A program made the position numbers and the translations under genes. The notes beneath the pieces were generated by a model. It ran no database searches, was not told the DNA's origin, and worked only from the letters and a program-made list of their open reading frames with translations. Shown one piece after another: positions 53,392 through 63,722 of a stretch of DNA of 64,000 nucleotides. Positions within the stretch are counted from its first letter, which is position 1. The number at the start of each line of letters is the position of its first letter. Location of the stretch: assembly GCA_035798135.1 (NCBI GenBank), contig JAPFBR010000004.1:204131-268130 (forward strand), read 5' to 3'. The DNA is from Sediminicola sp035798135. Its GTDB lineage: Bacteria; Bacteroidota; Bacteroidia; Flavobacteriales; Flavobacteriaceae.

Positions 53392-54618
53392 TTATACTAA
53401 TTGTTTCAATGCAATTTCAAAGGCTGTTTTGCTTAAATTTACTTTAGATGCATTTTGTTTAAATATATTCAAAATAGCTTTTCGAATCGTCTCGGAAGTG
53501 TCCCGAAATATCAATTCGTCATCCATTGGCACCCTACGCTCCATAAAATATGCAAACACTCTTGCCATACCACAATTGGAAATAAAATCTGGTATCAAGC
53601 TTACCTTCTCATCCGTGTACTCCATTATGGGGCCGAAGAAAATTTCTTTATCGGCAAAAGGGACATTGGCCCCACAACTTATTACTTCTAAACCGGAATC
53701 GATCATTTTACTTATCTGTTCCTTGGTTATTAGACGAGAAGCAGCACAAGGCGCAAATATTTCGGTTTGGATGCTCCAAATCTTACTGTTGATTTCCTCG
53801 AAGGACAGCATCCCATCAGCGACCAGCGTATTCCCTTTCTTATCTAGATAAAATGACTTTATTTCGTCAAATGTAAATCCTTCCTCATTTATTACACCAC
53901 CATCACGATCTATAATGCCCACTACTTTTGCGCCCATCTGGGCAAAATAGAAAGCAGCTGCCGCACCCACGTTACCAAATCCTTGTACCACAGCCCTTTT
54001 GCCCTTAACGGTACCGCCAAAAATATCGTAATAATGCCTTACAGCTTCTGCAACCCCATATCCGGTGATCATATCTGCCACGGTATATTTTCTAGCTGTT
54101 GAAGGCGAATACGTTGCACTTTCCAAAACTTTGATCACTCCTAAGCGCAATTGACCAATTCTATTGATCTTATCTGCTTCCGTTGGTTTAAAATGACCAT
54201 TGAACACCCCTTCCTGTGGATGCCAAACGCCTGAATCTTCAGTAATCGGAATAACTTCATGGATTTCATCCACATTTAAATCGCCACCAGTTCCATAATA
54301 GCTTTTCAATAAAGGGGACACGGCGCGGTACCATCTTTCCAAAACCCCTTTTTTTCTAGGGTCACTGGGGTTAAAATTAATTCCTGATTTTGCCCCACCT
54401 ATTGCCGGACCCGATACTGTAAACTTTACCTCCATGGTTTTTGCCAGGGAAAGTACTTCGTTCATATCCAACCCTTCCCGCATTCTTGTCCCACCACCGG
54501 CGGCTCCTCCCCTAAGAGAGTTTATAACGGTCCAGCCTTCTGCTTCTGTTTCAGGATCCTTCCAATTAAAAACAATTTCAGGGGCTTTATTTTCATATAT
54601 ACTAAGTAATTCTTTCAT
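53392..54618 (-). CDS. Glu/Leu/Phe/Val dehydrogenase
   Basis: The 408-residue amino-acid dehydrogenase has the N-terminal dimerization part with LRGGAAGGGTRMREGLDMNEV, the catalytic Lys region GPAIGGAKSGINFNPSDP, Asp region YYGTGGDLNVDE, and a C-terminal Rossmann domain (VVQGFGNVGAAAAFYFAQMGAKVVGI, about residues 205-230) with SCGANVPF. The sequence does not discriminate glutamate from leucine, valine or phenylalanine as substrate; the short form with this spacing often uses branched-chain or aromatic amino acids. It runs divergently from the acyl-CoA dehydrogenase gene, which is consistent with amino-acid degradation. Confidence 0.9.
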   Translation of the reverse strand: MKELLSIYENKAPEIVFNWKDPETEAEGWTVINSLRGGAAGGGTRMREGLDMNEVLSLAKTMEVKFTVSGPAIGGAKSGINFNPSDPRKKGVLERWYRAVSPLLKSYYGTGGDLNVDEIHEVIPITEDSGVWHPQEGVFNGHFKPTEADKINRIGQLRLGVIKVLESATYSPSTARKYTVADMITGYGVAEAVRHYYDIFGGTVKGKRAVVQGFGNVGAAAAFYFAQMGAKVVGIIDRDGGVINEEGFTFDEIKSFYLDKKGNTLVADGMLSFEEINSKIWSIQTEIFAPCAASRLITKEQISKMIDSGLEVISCGANVPFADKEIFFGPIMEYTDEKVSLIPDFISNCGMARVFAYFMERRVPMDDELIFRDTSETIRKAILNIFKQNASKVNLSKTAFEIALKQLV

Positions 54619-54757
54619 TATAATAGATCAATTAAATTATATTAAACTAACAGTTCTTCCATACTACCTTCAAAATCATTAAGTTATCTGCCCACATCGG
54701 AGCTAATGCTGTCTCATAAGTTACTTGTTTAATACAATTGAGCTATTCGCGCTTCAA

Positions 54758-54765
54758 CAAATATA
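54758..54765 (-). promoter_or_regulatory. Promoter -7 motif for the dehydrogenase gene
   Basis: TATATTTG on the minus strand is an exact TAnnTTTG match. It would give a leader of about 130 bases. No TTG is seen at the -33 position. Confidence 0.35.
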
Positions 54766-54874
54766 AAAATATTGAATTGGTTTTACGTTTTTTAATCTTT
54801 GCTAATGAAAAAAAAATTAGTGCAGATAATTTACATACGGATAAGAAAAATACGACATAATGCACCCAACTTCA

Positions 54875-54905
54875 TTGAATATTTGTCAGCTTAGCTGTAT
54901 ATTTG
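54875..54905 (+). promoter_or_regulatory. Promoter of the acyl-CoA dehydrogenase gene
   Basis: TTG at 54875-54877, a 20-base spacer, and TATATTTG at 54898-54905: full match to the Bacteroidetes consensus with the usual spacing. The ATG at 54935 follows. Confidence 0.7.
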
Positions 54906-54934
54906 AGCCACATTTTTAATCATATCTCATATTT

Positions 54935-56077
54935 ATGGACTTTACATTATCAGAAGAGCAACAAATGATCCAACAAGCAGCTAGGGATTTTGCTCAAAAC
55001 GAACTATTCCCAGGCGTAATTGAAAGGGATGAAGCTCAAAGATTCCCTACTGAAGAGGTGAAAAAAATGGGGAAATTGGGATTTATGGGAATGATGGTAA
55101 ATCCAAAATACGGCGGGAGCGGCCTGGACACTTTGTCCTACGCCATTGCCGTGGAAGAACTATCCAAAATAGATGCTTCGGCCTCAGTTATAGTTTCGGT
55201 AAACAATTCTTTGGTTTGCTGGGGACTTGAAACGTATGGAAACGAAGCCCAAAAAGAAAAATACTTGCCACGATTGGCATCGGGAGAAATAATAGGTGCT
55301 TTTTGCCTATCAGAGCCAGAAGCCGGAAGTGATGCAACTTCACAAAAAACTACCGCCATAGACAAGGGTGACCATTATCTTTTAAATGGTACCAAAAACT
55401 GGATTACCAACGGTAATTCTGCGGAAGTATATTTGGTCATTGCCCAAACCAATGTGGAAAAAGGGCACAAAGGCATTAATGCCCTTATCGTTGATAAGGG
55501 AACACCTGGATTCGAAATTGGTCCTAAAGAAAACAAACTTGGAATTAGAGGAAGTGACACGCATTCCGTTATGTTCAATGATGCCAAAATACCTAAGGAA
55601 AATAGGATAGGGGAAGACGGATTTGGTTTCAAATTCGCTATGAAAACCCTTGCGGGAGGTCGGATAGGGATCGCCGCCCAAGCGTTGGGGATAGCTGCTG
55701 GAGCATATGAAATGGCCAAAAAATATTCAAAGGAAAGAAAAGCTTTCGGAACGGAGATTATGAACCATCAGGCCATAGCCTTTAAATTGGCAGATATGCA
55801 TACTCAGATCGCAGCTGCCCGACACATGGTATACAAGGCCGCATGGGACAAGGACAATGGCAATGATTATGATTTATCCGGAGCCATGGCCAAACTTTAT
55901 GCCTCACAGGTAGCCATGGATACTACAGTTGAAGCTGTACAGGTACATGGAGGCAACGGATTTGTAAAAGATTACCATGTTGAAAGACTAATGCGGGATG
56001 CCAAGATCACCCAGATTTATGAGGGTACTTCCGAAATTCAAAAAATTGTTATTTCTAGAAGTATTTTGCGCGATTAA
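54935..56077 (+). CDS. Acyl-CoA dehydrogenase
   Basis: The 380-residue FAD enzyme has the N-terminal DFTLSEEQQMIQQAARDFAQ, the FAD and substrate loop AFCLSEPEAGSDATSQKT, the second signature LAGGRIGIAAQALGIAAGAYEMA, and the C-terminal catalytic base in KITQIYEGTSEIQKIVISR. The GGNGFVKDYHVERLMRDAK segment and length fit short-chain or branched-chain enzymes. It catalyses the first step of acyl-CoA oxidation. It stands alone, with a consensus promoter and a strong terminator. Confidence 0.95.
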   Translation: MDFTLSEEQQMIQQAARDFAQNELFPGVIERDEAQRFPTEEVKKMGKLGFMGMMVNPKYGGSGLDTLSYAIAVEELSKIDASASVIVSVNNSLVCWGLETYGNEAQKEKYLPRLASGEIIGAFCLSEPEAGSDATSQKTTAIDKGDHYLLNGTKNWITNGNSAEVYLVIAQTNVEKGHKGINALIVDKGTPGFEIGPKENKLGIRGSDTHSVMFNDAKIPKENRIGEDGFGFKFAMKTLAGGRIGIAAQALGIAAGAYEMAKKYSKERKAFGTEIMNHQAIAFKLADMHTQIAAARHMVYKAAWDKDNGNDYDLSGAMAKLYASQVAMDTTVEAVQVHGGNGFVKDYHVERLMRDAKITQIYEGTSEIQKIVISRSILRD

Positions 56078-56100
56078 TCATCAAAAATAATAATTCAAAA

Positions 56101-56139
56101 CAACAGACCCCCTAAAAAAATAGGGGGTCTGTTGTTTTT
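56101..56139. terminator. Strong terminator after the acyl-CoA dehydrogenase gene
   Basis: A perfect 14-bp stem (CAACAGACCCCCTA and complement), loop AAAAAA, then TTTTTA, 24 bases after the stop. Confidence 0.92.
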
Positions 56140-56356
56140 ATTGGAATTTAATTAAATCAGACTCCTTATTACTCCCCGCCCTTCCTGTAAAATGTTGCTA
56201 TTTAAATTCATAACCCCCACTTTTTTAGGGATATAGCATCACTAATACCCACATTTATCAATTTGATAAATATTTATCTACATAAAAGTAAATATGAATA
56301 TTTTTCAATGATATATTCCAAACACTGCTTTTTTTATTACATTATAATATATAAGA

Positions 56357-56387
56357 TGCATTTTATGCAATAAATATGATATTTTTG
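56357..56387 (+). promoter_or_regulatory. gltB promoter region with an inverted repeat
   Basis: TATTTTTG at 56380-56387 is an exact -7 match, 17 bases before the ATG. The inverted repeat TGCAT-TTT-ATGCA at 56357-56369 occupies the expected -33 region, where no TTG is present. It could be an operator. The rest of the 327-bp gap before gltB, beyond the terminator, is AT-rich without any gene. Confidence 0.45.
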
Positions 56388-56404
56388 AAGAAATACCATA
56401 ATTT

Positions 56405-59400
56405 ATGAAGTTGATAAAGCAAGGGTTGTACCTACCGGAATTTGAGCATGATAACTGTGGAGCAGGATTTATTTGCAGCCTAAAGGGCAACAAGTCCAAT
56501 GATATAATCCATAAGGCGTTGGAGATATTGGAAAAACTGGAGCATAGAGGAGCTGTAAGCTCGGATGGAAAAACCGGTGATGGTGCCGGAATCCTAATAG
56601 ACATACCCCATGATTTCTTCACTGAAGTATGTGATTTTGAACTTACAACCCCGGGCAACTACGCTGTTGGTAATATATTTTTACCCCAAAAACAAAATCA
56701 AAGGGAATTTTGCATTTCAATTTTTGAGGAAAACATTGCCAAACAGGGCTTAAAATTATTAGGCTGGAGAGATGTTCCCGTCAATAAATCTATTCCAGGA
56801 AGAATTGCATCCGAAACAGAACCTTTTATAAAACAGGCATTTATTGCAAAATCGAACGACGAGCAAAGTTATTTTGATTTCAACCTAAAATTGTTCATTG
56901 CCAGAAAGGTAACTGAACACACGATCATAGCCTCTAAGCTTTCAGAAAGCAATTTCTTTTATGTTCCCAGTCTTTCTACAAAAATAATCATCTTCAAAGG
57001 GTTATTAATGCCCGAGGATATAAGTCTTTATTATAGGGATCTTGTGGATTCCCGCGTGGTTACACGTTTGGCATTGGTGCACCAGAGATTCTCAACCAAC
57101 ACCTTCCCTACTTGGGATTTGGCACAACCTTTTAGATACATGTGCCATAATGGTGAAATAAACACCCTAAGGGGGAATGTTTCTAGAATGGTTTCTAGGG
57201 AGGAACTCATGGAAAGTGACTGGTTTGGAGCAGAGATAAAAAATGTTCTCCCTGTTATCCTACCTGGCAAATCAGATTCTGCCACCATGGACATGGTCGT
57301 AGAACTTTTATTGATGACCGGCAGGTCCTTACCAGAGGTAATGATGATATTGGTTCCGGAAGCTTGGGAAAAGAACCCAGAAATGTCCGAGGCCAAAAGA
57401 GCTTTTTACGAATACAACTCCTGTATGATGGAACCGTGGGACGGTCCCGCTTCAATTCCTTTTACGGACGGAAATTACATTGGGGCTGTTTTGGATAGGA
57501 ATGGCTTACGTCCTTCCCGATATTCTGTGACCAAAGACGGATATGTGATTATGTCCTCTGAGGTAGGCGTGTTGGATATAGCACCGGAGAATATTGAGAT
57601 GCATGGGAGGTTGGAGCCAGGAAAGATGTTCTTGGTAAATATGGAAGAAGGCAGGATCATTAATGATGAAGAGATCAAGGAGGATATTGCACAAAGACAT
57701 CCCTATAAAAAGTGGCTTAAAGATAATTTGGTCCACTTAAAGGATATTCCCTATAAAGTTTGCCCACTCTTCTTAAATGAAGCTACCGTAGCGAAAAGAA
57801 AGTCGATCTTCGGCTACACCCAAGAAGACATCAATACCATTATACTACCAATGGGAAAAACTTCAAAAGAGCCTTTGGGGTCTATGGGATCTGATACCCC
57901 CATTGCCGTTCTATCAGAACAACCCCAATTGATCTATAATTATTTCAAGCAATTGTTTGCCCAAGTAACCAACCCGCCTTTGGACGGAATTAGGGAAGAA
58001 ATGATCACCGATATTAGCTTAACATTGGGAAGTGATAGCAATATTTTTGATTTTACGGAAAATCACTGTAGAAAATTAAAGATCCAAAATCCGGTCATTT
58101 CCAAAGAAGACTTGGACAAGATCAAAAATTATGACGTCAGTCCAAATTATAAGGTTGTTTCAATACCCACATTATACGAAATATCAAAAGGGCTCAATGG
58201 TCTGGAAGACGCCTTGGCATCATTATTAAAACAAGCGGAAACTGCCATTGACGAAGGTGCAAATATTATCATCCTATCAGACAGGAATGTCAGCAAGGAC
58301 CTTGCACCAATTCCTGCGTTATTGGCCTGTTCCTCTGTAAATAGTGGTTTACAGAAAATAAGAAAACGCTCACAGCTAAGTGTGATCATTGAATCTGCCG
58401 AACCACGTGAGGTACACCATTTTGCCCTATTGTTCGGATTTGGTGCCAGCGCCATTAACCCTTATTTGGTCAATGAAATTATAGCAGAACAAATTGAAGA
58501 ACACGACATTACAGAATATTCCTTTGAGGAAGCCATAAAGAACTACAATAAGGCAATAGGAAAAGGAATCCTTAAGGTGATGAACAAAATAGGCATATCT
58601 ACCTTAAATTCTTATAGGGGATCACAGTTGTTTGAATGTATAGGATTGAACACTAAAGTAGTGGATAAATATTTCCCCAATACTCCAACAAGAATTCAGG
58701 GTATAGGGTTATATGAAATAGAGAAGGAAATTGCCAAACGCCATCAAAGGGCATACAAAACACAAGACATTGCTGCTGATCTGGATTTGGAAATCGGAGG
58801 CGCCTATAGATGGAGAAGGGATGGTGAAAAGCATGCGTTTAATCCATTGACCATTGCCAAACTACAAAAATCAGTTCGTAACAACGAACCGGATTCCTTT
58901 AAGGAATTCTCTGAATTGGTCAACGAGCAGTCAAAAGGTCTTATGACCATTCGAGGTCTATTTGAGTTTTCAAATTATGACCCTGTTCCTTTGGAAGAGG
59001 TAGAATCTTGGACGGAAATTGTAAAGAGGTTCAAGACCGGCGCCATGTCCTATGGATCCATAAGCAAGGAGGCCCATGAGAATTTAGCAATTGCCATGAA
59101 CAGGATTGGCGGAAAGAGCAATTCTGGTGAAGGCGGAGAAGATGCCGAACGTTTTTATAAAAACCAGACCGGGGATTGGAAAAATAGTGCCATTAAGCAA
59201 GTTGCTTCTGGAAGGTTTGGGGTCACCTCCAATTACCTTACCAGCGCCTCAGAGATACAGATAAAAATGGCCCAAGGCGCCAAACCGGGAGAAGGGGGCC
59301 AATTACCTGGACCCAAGGTTAATCCAGCTATTGCAAAAACTAGGAATTCGACCCCATATGTAGGACTGATTTCACCACCTCCCCATCACGACATCTATTC

Positions 59401-60913
59401 CATTGAAGATCTATCACAATTGATCTACGATTTAAAATCGGCGAATAGGGAAGCTCGAATCAATGTAAAATTGGTTTCAGAAATTGGGGTTGGTACTGTT
59501 GCTGCGGGTGTCTCAAAAGCAAAAGCTGATGTAATCCTTATTTCCGGACATGATGGTGGAACGGGGGCTTCTCCCTTGACCTCCCTAAAACATGCCGGAC
59601 TACCATGGGAACTCGGGATTGCGGAGGCACAGCAAACTTTGGTCATGAACGACCTAAGAAATAGGGTTGTCCTTGAATGTGACGGTCAATTAAAAACCGG
59701 AAGGGATGTCGCCATTGCCTGTTTGCTTGGGGCCGAGGAATTTGGATTTGCCACTGCACCTTTGGTTGCCTCAGGATGCATAATGATGCGAGTCTGTCAT
59801 TTGAACACATGTCCGGTAGGAATAGCCACTCAAAATCCGGAATTACGCAAGAAATTTGAAGGCAAGCCGGAACACGTAGTGAACTATATGTACTTCGTTG
59901 CACAAGAGCTGAGGGAGATTATGGCCCAATTAGGATTTAGAACAATTAATGAAATGGTAGGTCAAGTTCAAAAACTAGATCGCAATAAGGCCATTCAGCA
60001 TTACAAGGCAGAGGGAATAGACTTAACTCCTATCCTTCACCAAGTGGATGTTCCCAAAGGCACTAAATTTTACAACACCCAAGCACAGCAGCACAATGTG
60101 GACAAGTCCATTGAATTTGAAATCATCGGACTAGCCCATCCTGCATTATTTAGAAAGGAAAAAATAGCTTTAGATTTTCCAATATCCAATACGGATAGGG
60201 CGGTAGGTGCCATCATAAGTAATGAAATTTCCAAAATTTACGGGGCTGAGGGACTTCCTGAAAACTCCTTAAAATTGAATTTTACAGGTTCTGCAGGCCA
60301 GAGTTTTGGTGCATTTGCCACGAAAGGACTTACGATGGTGGTCAATGGAAATACCAACGACTATTTGGGTAAAGGACTTTCCGGAGCAAAATTAATCATC
60401 AAGGTGCCGTATAAATCTACCCTTAAACCTGAAGAAAATGTCATCACTGGAAACGTTACCCTATATGGGGCAACTGCAGGTGAGGCCTATATCAACGGAA
60501 AGGCTGGAGAGCGTTTTTGTGTTCGTAATTCTGGGGCCCATGCTGTTGTTGAGGGAATCGGAGATCATGGATGTGAATATATGACCGGTGGTGTTGCCGT
60601 AATCTTAGGAGAAGTAGGCAGAAACTTTGGCGCTGGAATGAGTGGCGGAATTGCGTATGTTCTGGATCAAAAAGGAACTTTTGATAAAAATTGCAATAAG
60701 GAAGCCTTGAATTTATTATCGGTAAATGCAAATGAAGATATAAGCCAACTACGAAACCTCATAGAGAACCATTACAATGCAACCCTTAGTCCAATTGCGC
60801 AACGCATATTGGAAAAATGGGAGGAGATGTTGCCTAAATTCATTAAAGTCTTCCCGGAAGAATACAGACAGGCATTGATACGCTTGGAAGAAGAAAAATT
60901 AAAAACAATATAA
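56405..60913 (+). CDS. gltB: Glutamate synthase large subunit
   Basis: The 1502-residue protein has all domains of bacterial GltB. The N-terminal glutamine amidotransferase begins after a 17-residue propeptide, exposing Cys18 (HDNCGAGF). RFSTNTFPTWDLAQPFRYMCHNGEINT lies near residue 225. The central domain is at about 430-790; the FMN-binding synthase domain at about 820-1220 includes GKSNSGEGGEDAERF and the 3Fe-4S Cys cluster in CIMMRVCHLNTCPVG. The C-terminal beta-helix (about 1260-1480) ends in repeated glycine turns (GAHAVVEGIGDHG). It makes two glutamates from glutamine and 2-oxoglutarate. gltD starts eight bases later. Confidence 0.97.
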   Translation: MKLIKQGLYLPEFEHDNCGAGFICSLKGNKSNDIIHKALEILEKLEHRGAVSSDGKTGDGAGILIDIPHDFFTEVCDFELTTPGNYAVGNIFLPQKQNQREFCISIFEENIAKQGLKLLGWRDVPVNKSIPGRIASETEPFIKQAFIAKSNDEQSYFDFNLKLFIARKVTEHTIIASKLSESNFFYVPSLSTKIIIFKGLLMPEDISLYYRDLVDSRVVTRLALVHQRFSTNTFPTWDLAQPFRYMCHNGEINTLRGNVSRMVSREELMESDWFGAEIKNVLPVILPGKSDSATMDMVVELLLMTGRSLPEVMMILVPEAWEKNPEMSEAKRAFYEYNSCMMEPWDGPASIPFTDGNYIGAVLDRNGLRPSRYSVTKDGYVIMSSEVGVLDIAPENIEMHGRLEPGKMFLVNMEEGRIINDEEIKEDIAQRHPYKKWLKDNLVHLKDIPYKVCPLFLNEATVAKRKSIFGYTQEDINTIILPMGKTSKEPLGSMGSDTPIAVLSEQPQLIYNYFKQLFAQVTNPPLDGIREEMITDISLTLGSDSNIFDFTENHCRKLKIQNPVISKEDLDKIKNYDVSPNYKVVSIPTLYEISKGLNGLEDALASLLKQAETAIDEGANIIILSDRNVSKDLAPIPALLACSSVNSGLQKIRKRSQLSVIIESAEPREVHHFALLFGFGASAINPYLVNEIIAEQIEEHDITEYSFEEAIKNYNKAIGKGILKVMNKIGISTLNSYRGSQLFECIGLNTKVVDKYFPNTPTRIQGIGLYEIEKEIAKRHQRAYKTQDIAADLDLEIGGAYRWRRDGEKHAFNPLTIAKLQKSVRNNEPDSFKEFSELVNEQSKGLMTIRGLFEFSNYDPVPLEEVESWTEIVKRFKTGAMSYGSISKEAHENLAIAMNRIGGKSNSGEGGEDAERFYKNQTGDWKNSAIKQVASGRFGVTSNYLTSASEIQIKMAQGAKPGEGGQLPGPKVNPAIAKTRNSTPYVGLISPPPHHDIYSIEDLSQLIYDLKSANREARINVKLVSEIGVGTVAAGVSKAKADVILISGHDGGTGASPLTSLKHAGLPWELGIAEAQQTLVMNDLRNRVVLECDGQLKTGRDVAIACLLGAEEFGFATAPLVASGCIMMRVCHLNTCPVGIATQNPELRKKFEGKPEHVVNYMYFVAQELREIMAQLGFRTINEMVGQVQKLDRNKAIQHYKAEGIDLTPILHQVDVPKGTKFYNTQAQQHNVDKSIEFEIIGLAHPALFRKEKIALDFPISNTDRAVGAIISNEISKIYGAEGLPENSLKLNFTGSAGQSFGAFATKGLTMVVNGNTNDYLGKGLSGAKLIIKVPYKSTLKPEENVITGNVTLYGATAGEAYINGKAGERFCVRNSGAHAVVEGIGDHGCEYMTGGVAVILGEVGRNFGAGMSGGIAYVLDQKGTFDKNCNKEALNLLSVNANEDISQLRNLIENHYNATLSPIAQRILEKWEEMLPKFIKVFPEEYRQALIRLEEEKLKTI

Positions 60914-60921
60914 TCGGAGAT

Positions 60922-62388
60922 ATGGGAAAGATAACTGGATTTTTGGAATTCGATAGAAAATTAGAAGCATATGCTCCCGTTGAGGAGCGCGTAAAAAACT
61001 ATAAGGAGTTCACCGTGCCGTTGAAGGAAAACGAGCTAAAGGATCAAGGGGCCCGTTGTATGGATTGTGGTATTCCTTTTTGCCATAGTGGATGCCCTTT
61101 AGGCAATCTGATTCCAGATTTTAATGATGCTGTTTACAAAGGCAAATGGGAAAAAGCTGCCAAAATACTACATTCTACCAATAATTTTCCTGAATTTACA
61201 GGCAGATTATGTCCCGCACCATGTGAAGAAGCCTGTGTATTGGGTATCAATGAAGATCCTGTATCCATTGAAAATATTGAGAAAAATATTGTAGAAACGG
61301 CCTTTTCCAAAGGTTGGATAACTCCCGAACCTCCGACCAAAAGGACCGGAAAATCCATTGCCGTAATTGGTTCTGGACCTGCTGGCCTTGCCACCGCCCA
61401 ACAATTGAACAGAGCAGGCCATTTGGTGACAGTTTTTGAGAGGGACGAAAAAGTCGGCGGATTACTTCGCTTTGGCATTCCCGATTTCAAAATGGAGAAA
61501 CACATTATTGATAGAAGAGTGAAGGTTTTGGAAGCGGAAGGCATTGTTTTTAAAACCGGCATCAATGTTGGGATAGATATCACAGCAGATGAACTTAAAA
61601 CACAATTTGATGCCTTGGTACTCTCCGGAGGCGCAACCATCAGAAGAGGACTTCCTACAAAGGGATCAAACTTAAAAGGCGTGGTACAGGCCATGGATTT
61701 CCTAAAGCAGAACAATAAACGCGTTGATGGCATAAAAGATCTGGGAGAAGAAATTAAAGCTACAGGTAAGAATGTTATTGTTATTGGTGGTGGTGATACA
61801 GGATCTGACTGCATAGGAACTTCCATAAGACATGGGGCGATTTCCGTTAACAATTTTGAAATAATGGAAAAAGCTACCTTAGATCGGCCTCAAGACCAAC
61901 CATGGCCATTTTGGCCCATGAGACTACGGACGAGCTCTTCCCATAAAGAAGGTGCCGAACGTTTCTTTAGTATCTCCACCAAAGAATTTGTAGGAGACAA
62001 GGATGGAAATTTAACGGGCTTGATCACAGCAGAGGTGGAATGGATCCACAAGCCTGGAGAGCGACCTAATTTAAAAGAAGTTCCAGGAACCGAGAAAGAA
62101 TGGAAATGCGAACTTGCACTTTTAGCTCTTGGATTTACCGGTTCTGAAACCACTATAGCGGACCAATTAGGACTGGAAATGGATCCCAGGACCAATGTTA
62201 AAGCCTCTATCAACAATTACATGACGAATGTGCCTGGCGTCTTTGTAGCAGGAGACCAACGTCGTGGACAATCACTTATAGTATGGGCCATTTCAGAAGG
62301 AAGGCAAGCTGCACATCATGTAGATGCTCATCTAATGGGCTCCTCCAATTTACCTTTAAAAGGTGATGGGGATTTACCAAGAGTATAA
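60922..62388 (+). CDS. gltD: Glutamate synthase small subunit
   Basis: The 488-residue flavoprotein passes electrons from NADPH to GltB. The N-terminal part holds two Cys clusters for 4Fe-4S centres: CMDCGIPFCHSGCPLGN (about residues 47-63) and LCPAPCEEACVLG (about 94-106). The FAD fold starts at IAVIGSGPAGLATAQQL (about 146), and the NADPH fold at VIVIGGGDTGSDCIG (about 287). The end is GVFVAGDQRRGQSLIVWAISEGRQAA. It starts eight bases after gltB and ends at the terminator at 62405-62440. Confidence 0.97.
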   Translation: MGKITGFLEFDRKLEAYAPVEERVKNYKEFTVPLKENELKDQGARCMDCGIPFCHSGCPLGNLIPDFNDAVYKGKWEKAAKILHSTNNFPEFTGRLCPAPCEEACVLGINEDPVSIENIEKNIVETAFSKGWITPEPPTKRTGKSIAVIGSGPAGLATAQQLNRAGHLVTVFERDEKVGGLLRFGIPDFKMEKHIIDRRVKVLEAEGIVFKTGINVGIDITADELKTQFDALVLSGGATIRRGLPTKGSNLKGVVQAMDFLKQNNKRVDGIKDLGEEIKATGKNVIVIGGGDTGSDCIGTSIRHGAISVNNFEIMEKATLDRPQDQPWPFWPMRLRTSSSHKEGAERFFSISTKEFVGDKDGNLTGLITAEVEWIHKPGERPNLKEVPGTEKEWKCELALLALGFTGSETTIADQLGLEMDPRTNVKASINNYMTNVPGVFVAGDQRRGQSLIVWAISEGRQAAHHVDAHLMGSSNLPLKGDGDLPRV

Positions 62389-62404
62389 TTAACCAACCCA
62401 TTAA

Positions 62405-62440
62405 AAAAAGAGCCGCAACTTTAAAAGTTGCGGCTCTTTT
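62405..62440. terminator. Bidirectional terminator between gltD and the MFS gene
   Basis: AAAAGAGCCGCAACTT and complement form a perfect 16-bp stem with A-run and T-run at the ends. It serves gltD (plus) and probably the convergent sugar transporter gene (minus). Confidence 0.9.
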
Positions 62441-62468
62441 AATTAAACATTCTGGAAGAAGTACAATT

Positions 62469-63722
62469 CTAATGTGCTTCTTTTCCCATGCGAAAAGTTC
62501 TATTCCTAATTATAGGTTTCGCCCAAATACTAATGCTGAATATATATCCAAGTGCTATGAAAACCAGTAGCATTCCGATTCTCAATGAAACAAGATCACT
62601 GATAAATCCAATCATTAACTGCACCACTGCCCCTCCCATTATTCCGGTCATTAATATTCCTGCCATAGAACCATGATGATCCCTGATCGAATTTAATGCA
62701 AGAGAAACTATGATAGGATACATAACGGAAAGGAAAAAACCACTCATTTGAAATCCATAAAGCGAAATATCAGCGTTCCCGAACAGCGCTCCCGTGAAAC
62801 AAACAATGGCTAAAACAGCAAAGATCCGCAATACAAGCTTACTGTCCCAAATTTTAAGCAGTACAAGTCCCAAAATGCCTCCTATGGTCATTAATCCCCA
62901 AAAATTGGCAACCGCCCCAGCGCCTATTGTTTCAAAATCCAAGCCATGATACTCCTGTAAAAACTTGGACATCCAATATGAAATTCCCTGTTCCGCACCA
63001 ACATAGGCAAATATGCCAAAGAAGTACAAGATGACCATTCTGTTTTTGAACAGGGAGAGATAGATATCTTTGGTTCCTACTTTTTCCTCTTTGGCCAATG
63101 TAATACGGGGCAAGGAAACGAAACATACTATGGCTATCAAAAGCAAGCATAGAATTGCGAAGATGGCATACATTGAAACCCAAGACATATCATTGGGGAC
63201 AATTTTGGAAAGAAAATCTACTAGTGCAGAAGATCCTTTCACGTTTTTGTTGACATTTAGTACCAAGTAAGAATACACCAAGGGACTAATGAAAGAAGCT
63301 GCCCCGAACATTAATTGTCCCAATACCGAAGTAAAGGCAAAATTCTCTTCTCCCCCAGCTACCCTGAGCAAAGGATTTATTACCACCTGCAATACGGCCA
63401 TTCCCGTTCCTATGACGAATAAACTGAATAGAAAAATCGGAAAAGATGGAAGGACGACAAATAGTATAGATCCTAAGAAGGCCAATGTCAACCCGGAGAC
63501 CAAGAGTTTCTTTTCCCCGTATTTTTCCAAGATAAAACCAGCAGGAATCGACATAATTCCGTATGCTATAAAAAAAGCAAATGGTAAAAATCCGGCCATG
63601 GTTTCACTGAGGTCGTAACTTATGGATACACTGGGGTTAAGGGCTCCCAATATGTTTGTCAAAAAGGAGATCACAAAGAATGTCGCCAAAATCAATACTA
63701 CCACTCGGTAATTACGTTTCAT
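62469..63722 (-). CDS. Sugar MFS transporter, FucP-like
   Basis: The 417-residue permease has 12 helices. The beginning resembles the FucP/GlcP group: LATFFVISFLTNILGALNPS, then FAFFIAYGIMSIPAGFILEKYGEKKLLVSG. VIGTGMAVLQVVINPLLRVAGGEENFAFTSVLGQLMFGAASFISPL contains the QVVxNP-type motif of this group. ALNSIRDHHGSMAGILMTGIMGGAVVQ near residue 340 is another match. It probably imports fucose, glucose or related sugars with protons. It is single on the minus strand. Confidence 0.9.
   Translation of the reverse strand: MKRNYRVVVLILATFFVISFLTNILGALNPSVSISYDLSETMAGFLPFAFFIAYGIMSIPAGFILEKYGEKKLLVSGLTLAFLGSILFVVLPSFPIFLFSLFVIGTGMAVLQVVINPLLRVAGGEENFAFTSVLGQLMFGAASFISPLVYSYLVLNVNKNVKGSSALVDFLSKIVPNDMSWVSMYAIFAILCLLLIAIVCFVSLPRITLAKEEKVGTKDIYLSLFKNRMVILYFFGIFAYVGAEQGISYWMSKFLQEYHGLDFETIGAGAVANFWGLMTIGGILGLVLLKIWDSKLVLRIFAVLAIVCFTGALFGNADISLYGFQMSGFFLSVMYPIIVSLALNSIRDHHGSMAGILMTGIMGGAVVQLMIGFISDLVSLRIGMLLVFIALGYIFSISIWAKPIIRNRTFRMGKEAH

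Noticed and set aside
61134..61853. 239-codon open frame on the minus strand inside gltD
   Set aside because: It lies entirely antisense to gltD, whose Cys clusters and nucleotide folds are intact. It has no promoter and its composition is that of a shadow frame.
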